Program-made: the position numbers and the translations under genes
Assembly: GCA_900315745.1 (NCBI GenBank)
Contig: ONAG01000007.1
Span: 1 to 64,000 of the forward strand
Direction: 5' to 3'
DNA from: an uncultured Prevotellaceae bacterium
GTDB taxonomy: Bacteria > Bacteroidota > Bacteroidia > Bacteroidales > Bacteroidaceae
Length of the DNA: 64,000 nucleotides
In this document: positions 7,785 through 16,306 of the stretch, piece by piece
Position numbering within the stretch: the first letter of the stretch is position 1
Layout: each line of letters opens with the position of its first letter
Notes under the pieces: generated by a model
The model's input: the letters and a program-made list of their open reading frames with translations, nothing else
What the model was told of the DNA's origin: nothing
Databases searched by the model: none

Positions 7785-8933
7785 ATGAAGAAATATTTGG
7801 TAACAGGAGCGGCAGGTTTCATCGGTGCGAATTTCATAAAATACCTGCTTCACGATAAATACAAGGATGACGAGATTCGTGTGATCATTCTCGACGCCTT
7901 GACATACGCCGGCAATCTCGGAACAATAAAGGACGACATCGATGGCGAGAGGTGTGTTTTTGTGAAAGGCGACATTCGTGACCGCGAACTTGCAGACAAG
8001 CTGTTTTCGGAAAACGATATTGACTACGTGGTGAATTTTGCCGCCGAGAGTCATGTGGATCGTTCAATAGAAGACCCCCAACTGTTCCTTTCCGTCAACA
8101 TCCTCGGCACCCAGAACCTCTTGGATGCAGCTAAGAAGGCATGGACTTTGGGCAAGGGAGATGACGGCTACCCACAATGGAAACCTGGCAAGCGCTTCCA
8201 CCAGGTGGCTACCGACGAGGTCTATGGCTCTCTCGGTGCCGAAGGGTTCTTTACAGAAAAGACCCCGCTCTGCCCCCACAGCCCATACAGCGCATCCAAG
8301 ACGGCAGCCGACCTTATAGTGATGGCATACCACGACACATACCACATGCCGGTGACAATCACAAGGTGCTCCAACAACTACGGGCCCTACCATTTCCCGG
8401 AGAAGCTCATCCCGCTCATCATCAACAACATCCTTGAAGGCAAGTCACTGCCCGTGTATGGCAAGGGTGAGAACGTGCGCGACTGGCTGTATGTAGAGGA
8501 CCATTGCAAGGCAATAGACCTTGTCCTGCGCAAGGGACGTGACGGAGAAGTCTATAATGTGGGAGGCCACAATGAAATGAAGAACATCGACATTGTGAAG
8601 TTGACAATAAAGACCATCCATGACATGATGGCAGCCGACAAGACCTTGCGCAAGGTGTTGAGAAAGCGTGAGCTTGACGACAATGGTGAAATCAGGTATG
8701 ACTGGATCAATGACAACCTGATTACCTTCGTCACAGACCGTCTTGGCCATGACCTCCGCTACGCCATCGACCCATCCAAGATAAAGTCAGAATTGGGATG
8801 GGAACCAGAGACACGTTTCGCCAACGGCATAGTGAAGACCATTCGCTGGAACCTGGAACATCAAGACTGGATAAAGGAAGTGACAAGCGGAGATTATCAA
8901 AAGTATTACGAGCAGATGTATGGCAAAAGATGA
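7785..8933 (+). CDS. rfbB: dTDP-glucose 4,6-dehydratase
   Basis: A 382-residue extended short-chain dehydrogenase that converts dTDP-glucose to dTDP-4-keto-6-deoxyglucose, the branch point for deoxysugars of surface polysaccharides. The NAD-binding GAAGFIGANF is at 8-17, the catalytic TDEVYG at 143-148 and the YSASK pair (Tyr168, Lys172) follows. The protein is longer than the usual 350 residues because of an insertion near 300-335 that includes DNGEIRYDWIND; Bacteroidales homologues often carry this. Downstream lie a 3,4-ketoisomerase and an acyltransferase, so the product is likely a 3-amino-3,6-dideoxy sugar or similar, but rmlA and an aminotransferase are not in the window. Confidence 0.93.
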   Translation: MKKYLVTGAAGFIGANFIKYLLHDKYKDDEIRVIILDALTYAGNLGTIKDDIDGERCVFVKGDIRDRELADKLFSENDIDYVVNFAAESHVDRSIEDPQLFLSVNILGTQNLLDAAKKAWTLGKGDDGYPQWKPGKRFHQVATDEVYGSLGAEGFFTEKTPLCPHSPYSASKTAADLIVMAYHDTYHMPVTITRCSNNYGPYHFPEKLIPLIINNILEGKSLPVYGKGENVRDWLYVEDHCKAIDLVLRKGRDGEVYNVGGHNEMKNIDIVKLTIKTIHDMMAADKTLRKVLRKRELDDNGEIRYDWINDNLITFVTDRLGHDLRYAIDPSKIKSELGWEPETRFANGIVKTIRWNLEHQDWIKEVTSGDYQKYYEQMYGKR

Positions 8934-8951
8934 TATGAATGAAATAGAATC

Positions 8952-9395
8952 ATGAAACAAAATTCATTGCATCACGACATATTGCCAGAGGAGCAAGTAC
9001 GATTGCTGAACTTACCAAAGATTATTGACCCCAGGGGGAACCTGACTGTTGCAGAACAGCAGCACGAAGTACCTTTTGATGTGTCTCGTGTTTATTGGAC
9101 ATACGATGTTCCTTCAGGAGAAAGCCGCGGCGGTCATGCTCACAAGAAATGCGAGGAGATGATTGTTGCTGTTAGCGGCTCGTTTGATGTTACCGTTGAC
9201 AATGGTAACATGGTTCAGACTTTCCACCTTAATCACCCTTATCAGGCACTATATGTGGGTGCTGGCATCTGGCGAACCCTCGACGACTTCTCTTCTGGAG
9301 CTGTTTGCCTTGTGTTGGCTTCTGATATTTTTGATGAGGATGACTACATACGTGAATATGATGATTTTCAGAGGTATGTTGAATGTTTGAAATAA
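8952..9395 (+). CDS. dTDP-4-keto-6-deoxyhexose 3,4-ketoisomerase (FdtA/WxcM-like)
   Basis: A 147-residue cupin of the FdtA/QdtA (WxcM-like) family. These enzymes move the keto group of dTDP-4-keto-6-deoxyglucose from C4 to C3, making the substrate for a PLP aminotransferase. The active-site pair sits in RGGHAHKKCEE (His62, His64) and the fold-defining IDPRGNLTVAE is at 25-35. The product of rfbB, 18 bases upstream, is the expected substrate. The end overlaps the next gene by 13 bases in another frame. Whether the product is a fucosamine- or quinovosamine-type sugar cannot be decided from sequence. Confidence 0.88.
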   Translation: MKQNSLHHDILPEEQVRLLNLPKIIDPRGNLTVAEQQHEVPFDVSRVYWTYDVPSGESRGGHAHKKCEEMIVAVSGSFDVTVDNGNMVQTFHLNHPYQALYVGAGIWRTLDDFSSGAVCLVLASDIFDEDDYIREYDDFQRYVECLK

Positions 9396-10327
9396 AGATA
9401 TATGACGCCACATGTAAGGCACAATGGGACTCTTTCGTAGCCAAGGCGAGGAATAGTTCTTTCCTCTTTTATCGTGATTACATGGAGTATCACTCGGACA
9501 GATTTGATGATTTCTCCTTGATGGCATATCATAAGGGAAAGCTCATGGCATTGCTGCCAGCCAATTTGGAAGGAGAAGTGCTTTACAGCCACAAAGGATT
9601 GACTTATGGAGGATGGGTGATTGATATCCAAATCACGTCTATGAAGATGTGCCATCTTTTTGATCAACTAAATGTTTTTCTCTCGGAGAGAGGCATTAAG
9701 AAGGTGGTTTACAAGCCTTTGCCTTGGATTTACCATAGTTGCCCATCCGAAGAAGACCTTTATGCATTGACGAATGTCTGTCATGCCAAATTGGCAACGA
9801 GGCATATCTCCTCCTCCACTGATTTGAGAAGAAGGATTAAGTTTGCAGAAGCACGCAAGTCTGGTATTCGCAAGGCTTATGCCAACCATTTGAAAGTGGA
9901 GGAACTCAGTGCCGACGAGCTCCATTCATTTTGGGGCGTATTGGAAAACAATCTTGCAGACAAATATCACACGCATCCTGTGCATAGTTTAAAGGAAATA
10001 TCAGCCCTGATGAAGCATTTTCCCGATAACATAAGATTGTTTGTCGCAAAAAAAGACAATGCAACATTAGGCGGGACTCTCCTTTATATCAATAAAGAAG
10101 TGGTTCATACGCAATACATTTCAGCCAACCAAGAAGGCAAGAAATGCGGTGCCTTGGATATTCTCTTTGAAAGCATTTTGAATATGGATTGGTCACCAGC
10201 CCATTATTTTGACTTTGGCAAGTCAAGTGACGGGAATGGTGAAATTCTCAATGAATCGTTGATTTTTCAAAAAGAAGGATTCGGAGGACGTGGCGTATGC
10301 TACGATTGGTATGAATGGGAATTGTGA
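9383..10327 (+). CDS. GNAT/FemAB-like acyltransferase
   Basis: A 314-residue protein with a duplicated GNAT-like architecture, of the kind grouped as Acetyltransf_6/FemAB-related. Marks are the opening FEIKIYDATCKAQWDSFV, an aromatic SSFLFYRDYMEYHSDRF block, and a C-terminal HTQYISANQEGKKCGALD followed by YFDFGKSSDGNGE, which resembles the acyl-CoA-binding half of these proteins. Position after the ketoisomerase, with a 13-base overlap, suggests that it acylates the amino sugar made by this pathway or transfers an aminoacyl group during envelope synthesis. The assignment is to a fold family; the substrate is inference. Confidence 0.65.
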   Translation: MFEIKIYDATCKAQWDSFVAKARNSSFLFYRDYMEYHSDRFDDFSLMAYHKGKLMALLPANLEGEVLYSHKGLTYGGWVIDIQITSMKMCHLFDQLNVFLSERGIKKVVYKPLPWIYHSCPSEEDLYALTNVCHAKLATRHISSSTDLRRRIKFAEARKSGIRKAYANHLKVEELSADELHSFWGVLENNLADKYHTHPVHSLKEISALMKHFPDNIRLFVAKKDNATLGGTLLYINKEVVHTQYISANQEGKKCGALDILFESILNMDWSPAHYFDFGKSSDGNGEILNESLIFQKEGFGGRGVCYDWYEWEL

Positions 10328-10373
10328 TTTGAAAAAAAACACAATTTACATGAGGATAATCATTTTTTTACTG

Positions 10374-10381
10374 TATCTTTG
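10374..10381 (+). promoter_or_regulatory. -7 box upstream of the LacI-type regulator gene
   Basis: TATCTTTG, followed by C, a good TAnnTTTG match. No convincing TTTG lies 19-21 bases upstream. Confidence 0.45.
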
Positions 10382-10411
10382 CAAACAAATGCGGTGGCAA
10401 TATGCAATCCA

Positions 10412-10429
10412 TGCCATCAACTGATGGCA
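10412..10429. promoter_or_regulatory. candidate operator for the LacI-type regulator
   Basis: A perfect inverted repeat TGCCATCA-AC-TGATGGCA lies in the leader of the regulator gene, about 30 bases after its -7 box and 68 bases before the start codon. Even-length palindromes of this size are typical LacI-family binding sites, so autoregulation is plausible. No second copy is visible upstream of uxaA. Confidence 0.45.
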
Positions 10430-10496
10430 AGGGCATTTCAATTCAATGTTACCATCATTGCCATTGCAAATAGTCAAGATACTTTTCCCTAAGCCA

Positions 10497-11561
10497 ATGG
10501 ATCAGAAAATAAGAATAAAAGACATTGCAGCACGTGCAGGAGTGTCGGTTGGAACAGTGGATCGCGTGCTTCACAATCGGCCCAATGTTTCGCCACCTGC
10601 CCGTGAAAAGGTTGAAAAGGCATTGAAAGAGATGAATTATCAACCCAACATGTATGCCAGTGCCTTGGCATACAATCGCTCATACACATTCTATTTCATC
10701 ATGCCCAAACATGCTTCTGAAGCGTATTGGGAAGAGATAGAAGAGGGCGCACTGAAGGCTTGCGAGGTGAGACGAGACTTCCATGTTGACGTACAAATGT
10801 TGTATTATGAGAGGTTCAACGATGATACGTTCATAGAGGCATATCAGAATTGTCTGGCACAATCGCCTGAAGGTGTGATAATCGTGCCTTCGAGCCTTGA
10901 CTTGACACGCCAATTCACAGACTTGCTGCATGAACAAAACATACCATTTGTCATGCTCGACTCTTATATGCCCGACCTGAAGCCATTGTCTTTTTATGGT
11001 CAAGATTCATTCAGCAGCGGCTACTTTGCTGCCAAGATGCTAATGCTGATAGCAAAAGACACTTCTGAAATCATGATCATGAAACAGATGAAAAACGGCA
11101 GAGTGGCAAGCAAGCAGCAAGACAACAGAGAGGTTGGTTTCCGTCATTACATGCATGACCACTTCCCCAACATCACCATACAAGAAGTCAATCTTCCATT
11201 AGAGGAAGATAAGACCACTTATGATGACATTCTTGAGGATTATTTCAAGAAACATCCTCAAACACACCACTGCATAACATTCTGTTCCAAAGCTCATATT
11301 GTAGGAGAATTCCTGCTTCGAACCAATCGTCGAAACGTGCAAATAATGGGATATGACATGGTGCATAAGAATGCCAATTGCCTACGTGAGGGAAGCATAT
11401 CATTCCTTATAGCCCAACATGCTTACATGCAAGGTTATTACTGTGTGGAGACTTTGTTCAGAGCCATAGTGCTAAAGAAAGAAGTTAGTCCGGTAAATTA
11501 TATGCCAATAGAAATTTTGGACAAGGACAATGTAGATTTCTATCAACGCACAATGATTTAG
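10497..11561 (+). CDS. LacI-family transcriptional regulator
   Basis: A regulator of 354 residues. The start at ATG 10497 puts the LacI-type helix-turn-helix at the extreme N-terminus (KIRIKDIAARAGVSVGTVDR, residues 4-23), as the family requires; a longer frame from 10446 would add 17 unrelated residues. The hinge region (YQPNMYASAL) is followed by a periplasmic-binding-protein-like domain that senses a sugar or sugar acid. It directly precedes altronate dehydratase in the same orientation (61 bases), so a hexuronate intermediate is the likely effector and the hexuronate genes the likely targets. This is inferred from position. Confidence 0.87.
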   Translation: MDQKIRIKDIAARAGVSVGTVDRVLHNRPNVSPPAREKVEKALKEMNYQPNMYASALAYNRSYTFYFIMPKHASEAYWEEIEEGALKACEVRRDFHVDVQMLYYERFNDDTFIEAYQNCLAQSPEGVIIVPSSLDLTRQFTDLLHEQNIPFVMLDSYMPDLKPLSFYGQDSFSSGYFAAKMLMLIAKDTSEIMIMKQMKNGRVASKQQDNREVGFRHYMHDHFPNITIQEVNLPLEEDKTTYDDILEDYFKKHPQTHHCITFCSKAHIVGEFLLRTNRRNVQIMGYDMVHKNANCLREGSISFLIAQHAYMQGYYCVETLFRAIVLKKEVSPVNYMPIEILDKDNVDFYQRTMI

Positions 11562-11622
11562 AACTTTGGCAAATAAATAAAACAAGATAATTAAGAAAAA
11601 GCAAAAAACAACTACAAACAAC

Positions 11623-13119
11623 ATGAATCTATCTACATTTATCAAAATCAACCCCGCAGACACCGTAGTGGTCTGCCTAAAGGCTTTTGCAAAAGGAGAA
11701 GTTATCGTTGTCGATGGAAAAACGATAACCATAGCCCAAGACACCCCGATGGGCCACAAAATAATCATTGAAGATACACCGCAAGGAACCAACATCATAA
11801 AATATGGCTATCCTATCGGACATGCCATGAAGGACCTGAAAGCCGGCGAATGGGTGAATGAAAACAACTTGAAAACCAATCTTTCAGGAACACTGTCCTA
11901 CGAATACCATCCGGTAGGAGAATCCCTGACAATAGCGAAAGAAGGACGCACATTCAATGGATATGTACGTGCCAACGGCGAAGTGGGCATTAGAAACGAG
12001 ATATGGATTGTCCCGACTGTTGGATGTGTAAACGGCATAGCAGAACGTCTTGCCACACAACTTCAGAAAGAAACGCAATGCAAGGGTGTTGACGCCATCC
12101 ATTCCTGGCATCACAATTATGGCTGTTCCCAATTGAGCGGAGACCATGAGAATACTCGAAAAATATTGAGAGACATCGTGTTGCATCCAAATGCCGGTGG
12201 TGTGCTCGTATTGGGCTTGGGATGTGAGAACAACCAGCCCGAACAATTCATGGAAATGTTGGGCGACTATGACAAGAGCCGCATACGCCTTTTGGTAACA
12301 CAAAAGGTAGATGGTGATGAAGTGGAGGCAGGCATGGCTATTCTGAGAGAATTGTATGCCTTGGCATCAACTGACAAACGTGAGGTTTGCGACCTGAGCC
12401 ATTTGCGAGTAGGCTTGAAATGTGGTGGTAGCGATGGTTTCAGTGGCATCACAGCCAATCCGCTTGTAGGTGAGTTTTCGGATTATCTTGTAGCACAAGG
12501 TGGGACATCCATCCTCACAGAAGTTCCTGAAATGTTCGGAGCCGAGACAATACTGATGAACAGATGCGAGACACCAGAGCTGTTTGAGCAAACAGTTTCT
12601 CTCATCAACAATTTCAAGGAGTATTTCTTGAGCCATGGAGAGCCTGTAGGCGAAAACCCATCACCAGGCAACAAAGCAGGCGGCATTTCCACATTGGAAG
12701 ACAAGGCATTGGGATGCACCCAAAAATGCGGAAGAGCACCTGTAAGCGGAGTTCTTGAATATGGTGACAGGATTAAAAACCGTGGTTTGAATCTTCTTTC
12801 CGCTCCCGGCAACGACTTGGTAGCAGCCACAGCCTTAGCTTCTTCTGGTTGCCAGATAGTTCTTTTCACCACTGGTAGAGGAACTCCTTTCGGCACATTC
12901 ATCCCAACAATGAAAGTATCGACAAACAGCGTGCTCTATTCACGCAAGCCCAACTGGATAGACTTCAACGCAGGAAAATTAGTGGAAGGGACTTCGATGC
13001 AAGACCTGTTAAAGGAATTCATCGACAAGATAATATCCATTGCAAATGGTGAACCTACACGAAACGAAGAAAATGGATATCGTGAGATCTCCATCTTCAA
13101 GAATGGTGTGACATTATAA
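11623..13119 (+). CDS. uxaA: altronate dehydratase
   Basis: A 498-residue UxaA that dehydrates D-altronate to 2-keto-3-deoxygluconate in galacturonate breakdown. A short SAF domain (about 10-85) is joined to the large UxaA domain, with the marks GYVRANGEVGIRNE, the Cys/His-rich HSWHHNYGCSQL and TTGRGTPFG. Full-length fused form. The next enzymes of the route, KDG kinase and KDPG aldolase, are at 50.7-52.4 kb on the opposite strand; uxaB and uxaC are not in the window. A regulator of the LacI family lies upstream and a strong terminator follows, so the transcript probably ends here. Confidence 0.93.
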   Translation: MNLSTFIKINPADTVVVCLKAFAKGEVIVVDGKTITIAQDTPMGHKIIIEDTPQGTNIIKYGYPIGHAMKDLKAGEWVNENNLKTNLSGTLSYEYHPVGESLTIAKEGRTFNGYVRANGEVGIRNEIWIVPTVGCVNGIAERLATQLQKETQCKGVDAIHSWHHNYGCSQLSGDHENTRKILRDIVLHPNAGGVLVLGLGCENNQPEQFMEMLGDYDKSRIRLLVTQKVDGDEVEAGMAILRELYALASTDKREVCDLSHLRVGLKCGGSDGFSGITANPLVGEFSDYLVAQGGTSILTEVPEMFGAETILMNRCETPELFEQTVSLINNFKEYFLSHGEPVGENPSPGNKAGGISTLEDKALGCTQKCGRAPVSGVLEYGDRIKNRGLNLLSAPGNDLVAATALASSGCQIVLFTTGRGTPFGTFIPTMKVSTNSVLYSRKPNWIDFNAGKLVEGTSMQDLLKEFIDKIISIANGEPTRNEENGYREISIFKNGVTL

Positions 13120-13128
13120 GATAAAAAG

Positions 13129-13160
13129 GACTCGGTGGGGCTCTACGCCCCACCAGTCTT
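13129..13160 (+). terminator. Rho-independent-type terminator after uxaA
   Basis: A GC-rich stem GGTGGGGC (13134-13141) / GCCCCACC (13147-13154) with a 5-base loop, extended by GACT/AGTC, begins 10 bases after the uxaA stop and is followed by a short TTTC. Confidence 0.75.
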
Positions 13161-13178
13161 TCAAATCGCCTCAATAGT

Positions 13179-13194
13179 GTATTATACATAATAC
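13179..13194. promoter_or_regulatory. palindrome upstream of the NhaC gene
   Basis: A perfect inverted repeat GTATTAT-AC-ATAATAC lies between the uxaA terminator and the antiporter gene. A second hairpin, GGATGC/GCATCC at 13252-13273, and AAGCT/AGCTT at 13225-13239 follow. The first looks like an operator; the second lies 30 bases before the antiporter ATG and could affect its translation. Function is inference. Confidence 0.3.
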
Positions 13195-13303
13195 GACGAA
13201 GAAGGGCACTCAATTGTGAAGACAAAGCTTATTTAGCTTGGAAATGTAAAGGGATGCATTATTTTAAGCATCCTATATGGTAGAATAAAAAACAGATGGG
13301 TAT

Positions 13304-14584
13304 ATGAGCAACAAAAGAGGACTTTATGCACTTAGTCCGTTGTTTGTTTTTATCGTGGCATATCTTGCCACTTCTCTTGCAGCAGGGGATTTTTACAAGA
13401 TTCCACTGTCTGTTGCCTTTCTGATAGCCAGCATGTACGCCATAGCAATGTCTGGTGGGAAACCCTTGTCCAAACGCATAGACCTGTTCAGCAAGGGAGC
13501 AAGCACATCCAATCTAATTCTGATGCTATGGATTTTTGTGTTGGCAGGAGCTTTCGCACATTCTGCCAAACAAATGGGCAGCATCGATGCCATGGTCAAC
13601 TTAACCCTAACGTTGATTCCAGGAAACATGATATTGGCGGGATTGTTTATCGCCTCATGCTTCATATCTCTTTCCATAGGAACCAGTGTTGGAACAATAG
13701 TGGCATTAGCTCCAATAGCTTTGGGAATAGCAGAATCGACAGGTGCCAACGCCGCCCTCTTGTCGGCAGTGGTTGTTGGGGGTGCTTTCTTTGGCGACAA
13801 TCTGTCTTTCATATCTGACACCACCATAGTTGCCACACAGACACAACAATGTAGGCTGAGTGACAAATTCAGGGTAAATTTCTACATAGTGTTTCCCGCC
13901 GCTTTGATAATTCTGTTCATCTATATCTTCATGGGAGCCAGCATTCAACCCCCATCACAATTGCCTTCTGTAGAGTACGTCAAGGTCATTCCCTATGTTG
14001 TTGTGCTGGTAGTTGCCGTAATGGGAATGAATGTTATGGCAGTTCTCACTTTAGGTATTACTCTAACAGGTATAATCGGCATGATTGTGGGGGCATACGA
14101 CTTGTTCGATTGGTTTGCCTCCATGGGTACGGGCATAACAAACATGGGTGAACTTATAATCATCACCATGATGGCTGGCGGCCTGTTAGAAATCATACGT
14201 GCCAATGGTGGCATTGACTTTATCATCGACAAGATATGCGCTCATGTCAAGGGCAAACGTGGGGCAGAACTGTCTATTGCGGCTCTTGTGAGCATGGTGA
14301 ATGTATGCACTGCCAACAACACCGTTGCCATCCTTACTGTTGGCGACATATCCAAGACCATAGGCGACCGTTTCGGACTTGACAGCAGAAAATGCGCAAG
14401 TATCCTCGACACGTTCTCATGCTGCGTGCAAGGCATTTTGCCGTATGGCGCACAAGTTCTAATGGCAGCAGGATTGACAAAAGTAAGTCCGGTGGAAATA
14501 ATCCCCTTCCTATATTACCCAATGGTTCTCGGAATCGTGGCTTTTATGTCCATATTGTTAAGATACCCCAAAAAATATTCATAA
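13304..14584 (+). CDS. Na+/H+ antiporter, NhaC family
   Basis: A 426-residue membrane protein with about eleven hydrophobic segments. The family-defining region SIGTSVGTIVALAPIALG followed by GGAFFGDNLSFISDTTI is complete, including the acidic and polar residues expected for cation binding; a second block, NVCTANNTVAILTVGDISK, lies in the C-terminal half. Such proteins exchange internal Na+ for H+, although some members carry organic substrates (malate-lactate or amino acid exchange). Given its place after the altronate dehydratase gene, a role in uptake linked to sugar acids cannot be excluded. The following gene starts 6 bases after its stop. Confidence 0.85.
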   Translation: MSNKRGLYALSPLFVFIVAYLATSLAAGDFYKIPLSVAFLIASMYAIAMSGGKPLSKRIDLFSKGASTSNLILMLWIFVLAGAFAHSAKQMGSIDAMVNLTLTLIPGNMILAGLFIASCFISLSIGTSVGTIVALAPIALGIAESTGANAALLSAVVVGGAFFGDNLSFISDTTIVATQTQQCRLSDKFRVNFYIVFPAALIILFIYIFMGASIQPPSQLPSVEYVKVIPYVVVLVVAVMGMNVMAVLTLGITLTGIIGMIVGAYDLFDWFASMGTGITNMGELIIITMMAGGLLEIIRANGGIDFIIDKICAHVKGKRGAELSIAALVSMVNVCTANNTVAILTVGDISKTIGDRFGLDSRKCASILDTFSCCVQGILPYGAQVLMAAGLTKVSPVEIIPFLYYPMVLGIVAFMSILLRYPKKYS

Positions 14585-14590
14585 TATTTC

Positions 14591-15424
14591 ATGAGACATA
14601 CATCAGTACAAGTGACCAACTTCTTGCATATCTTGAGAAGTGGTGCATTCGACGAATCAAAGCCAATAGCAATGATGTCTCCATTCAAATGGGACAAACT
14701 TGTGCAATTGGCTATACTACATCATTTGATACCTGTTTTTGCAAATGGATTGCAACATTATCAACATGACAACTCCATGAACATGCCAGAGGAGCAAATA
14801 GAAACGATAAGGCAACGCTTGAAGGAAATTTCGCCTAAAGGATTCTCCGACCTTTACGTATTCAGCAATATACAATTGAGAAGCAAAAGGCTCAATGAGC
14901 GTCTTCAGAAGATAATCCATGATGAATATGCAAGCGATGAGAAATCATACGAGACCATGCAGATAATGGCAATAATAATCGTTAATATTGAAAACATACT
15001 GTCTGGGAAAAGTTATCTAAAAGGCATAGTAGATTTAGGTCGGTACCTTCGTCAAAAAGGGCAAAATGTGGATTTCGTGAAGTTGGACCAGTGGCTTTCC
15101 TTCACTTGCATGACTTCCATGGCAAATTTGCAGGGAAACTTGCTAATACAAGGCTTTGGATTCAACAAGAACGAGATTCCATTTGTACACCATGAGGACA
15201 AACATTCTCAATCTGTACTTATTCGCGCCATCCGACATGATGACTTAAGCACTTTGCGGGTCTGGGATTTCCACCCAAGCAAGAGTGGATTTATAGTAAG
15301 TAGTCCCAAAAGTGCTATTAAATCCATCAGGCATTGCCTCAGCTACAGGCGTTACGCACCGCGTGAAACGATGGCAACACTTACCAACGGCTTGGTCAAT
15401 GGTTTGGCTGAAATAGAAGAGTAA
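14591..15424 (+). CDS. hypothetical protein, weakly nucleotidyltransferase-like
   Basis: A 277-residue soluble protein I cannot place firmly. The N-terminus (FKWDKLVQLAILHHLIPVFANG) resembles the helical start of the NTP_transf_5 group of uncharacterised nucleotidyltransferases, but the Lys-Gly...Asp-x-Asp catalytic segment of that group is not visible, so it is either a degenerate member or something else. The middle is Ser/Lys rich, and the C-terminus has KSIRHCLSYRRYAPRETMAT, a basic amphipathic stretch. It follows the NhaC gene by 6 bases and is probably co-transcribed with it. No signal peptide or membrane segment. Confidence 0.6.
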   Translation: MRHTSVQVTNFLHILRSGAFDESKPIAMMSPFKWDKLVQLAILHHLIPVFANGLQHYQHDNSMNMPEEQIETIRQRLKEISPKGFSDLYVFSNIQLRSKRLNERLQKIIHDEYASDEKSYETMQIMAIIIVNIENILSGKSYLKGIVDLGRYLRQKGQNVDFVKLDQWLSFTCMTSMANLQGNLLIQGFGFNKNEIPFVHHEDKHSQSVLIRAIRHDDLSTLRVWDFHPSKSGFIVSSPKSAIKSIRHCLSYRRYAPRETMATLTNGLVNGLAEIEE

Positions 15425-15532
15425 AACACGGACAAAATCACTTTACATGCAATAATTAGCAAAAAATAATTAAAAAAAAAGCTGCTAAAAGAAAAAGTTG
15501 GGCTTGGCGTGCTTGGATATGTATTTTTTTTG

Positions 15533-15540
15533 TATATTTG
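15533..15540 (+). promoter_or_regulatory. -7 box for the lysozyme gene
   Basis: TATATTTG directly upstream of the GH25 gene. It overlaps the first codon of the longest open frame (TTG at 15538), which rules that start out and favours ATG 15556 or 15562. Confidence 0.55.
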
Positions 15541-15555
15541 CAGCTGATTGATTTG

Positions 15556-16260
15556 ATGGAAATGAATAAATTCTTGCTTTTTTTAGTCGGATTGTTTTCG
15601 ACTGCATTATGCAGTGCCCAATCCTCTTTCATCCATTGCGAAGACACCTGCAATCACATCCATGGGCTTGACATGAGTCATTATCAAGGAGATGTGTGGT
15701 GGGAGACATTGGGCGACAACAGCCACATGGCTTATGTGTATTTCAAAGCAACCGAAGGCAAAGAGACACAAGACTATACCTATAAGAGAAATATCGACCT
15801 TGCTCACAAACATGGGTTGAAAGTCGGCTCCTACCATTTCTATCATGCCAATGTTCCACAACAACTGCAACTGCATAACTTCATGAGCCAATGCAGACCT
15901 GGCGACCAAGATCTAATACCGATGATTGACGTGGAGACAAAACCCAAATCAATGGGAACATACCAGTTCTGTGATTCGCTTATGAAATTCCTTGTGATGA
16001 TAGAAGAAGCTTATCATCAAAAGCCATTAATCTACACTGGACGTAATTTCTACAACAAATATCTTTTGGGGAAAATTGACGACTATCCACTTATGGTAGC
16101 GCAATATTCTGAATATGAACCACAACTGGACGATGACCGTGATTACATTATTTGGCAATATACCGGAAAGGGGCGAATCAACGGCGTGAACGGATATGTG
16201 GACAAAAGCAGAATCATGGGCAAGCATAGTCTCCGTGAATTGCGCTTCAGAAGGTGGTGA
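15556..16260 (+). CDS. GH25 lysozyme (N,O-diacetylmuramidase), exported
   Basis: A 234-residue glycoside hydrolase family 25 protein that would cleave the MurNAc-GlcNAc bond of peptidoglycan. It has a signal peptide (FLLFLVGLFSTALCSAQ) and the family's acidic cluster: Asp39 in GLDMSHYQG, Glu68 in YFKATEGKE, and Asp125/Glu127 in IPMIDVETKP. The closing IIWQYTGKGRINGVNG is also standard. Start ATG 15556 is chosen from the promoter position; 15562 would work equally well. Bacteroidota keep such enzymes for wall remodelling or for attacking competitors; no immunity protein is visible beside it. The zinc-ribbon gene follows after 46 bases. Confidence 0.9.
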   Translation: MEMNKFLLFLVGLFSTALCSAQSSFIHCEDTCNHIHGLDMSHYQGDVWWETLGDNSHMAYVYFKATEGKETQDYTYKRNIDLAHKHGLKVGSYHFYHANVPQQLQLHNFMSQCRPGDQDLIPMIDVETKPKSMGTYQFCDSLMKFLVMIEEAYHQKPLIYTGRNFYNKYLLGKIDDYPLMVAQYSEYEPQLDDDRDYIIWQYTGKGRINGVNGYVDKSRIMGKHSLRELRFRRW

Positions 16261-16306
16261 AGAATCTTAATACCCAGGGGATTTCAACATATAATCCATA
16301 GCAGCC

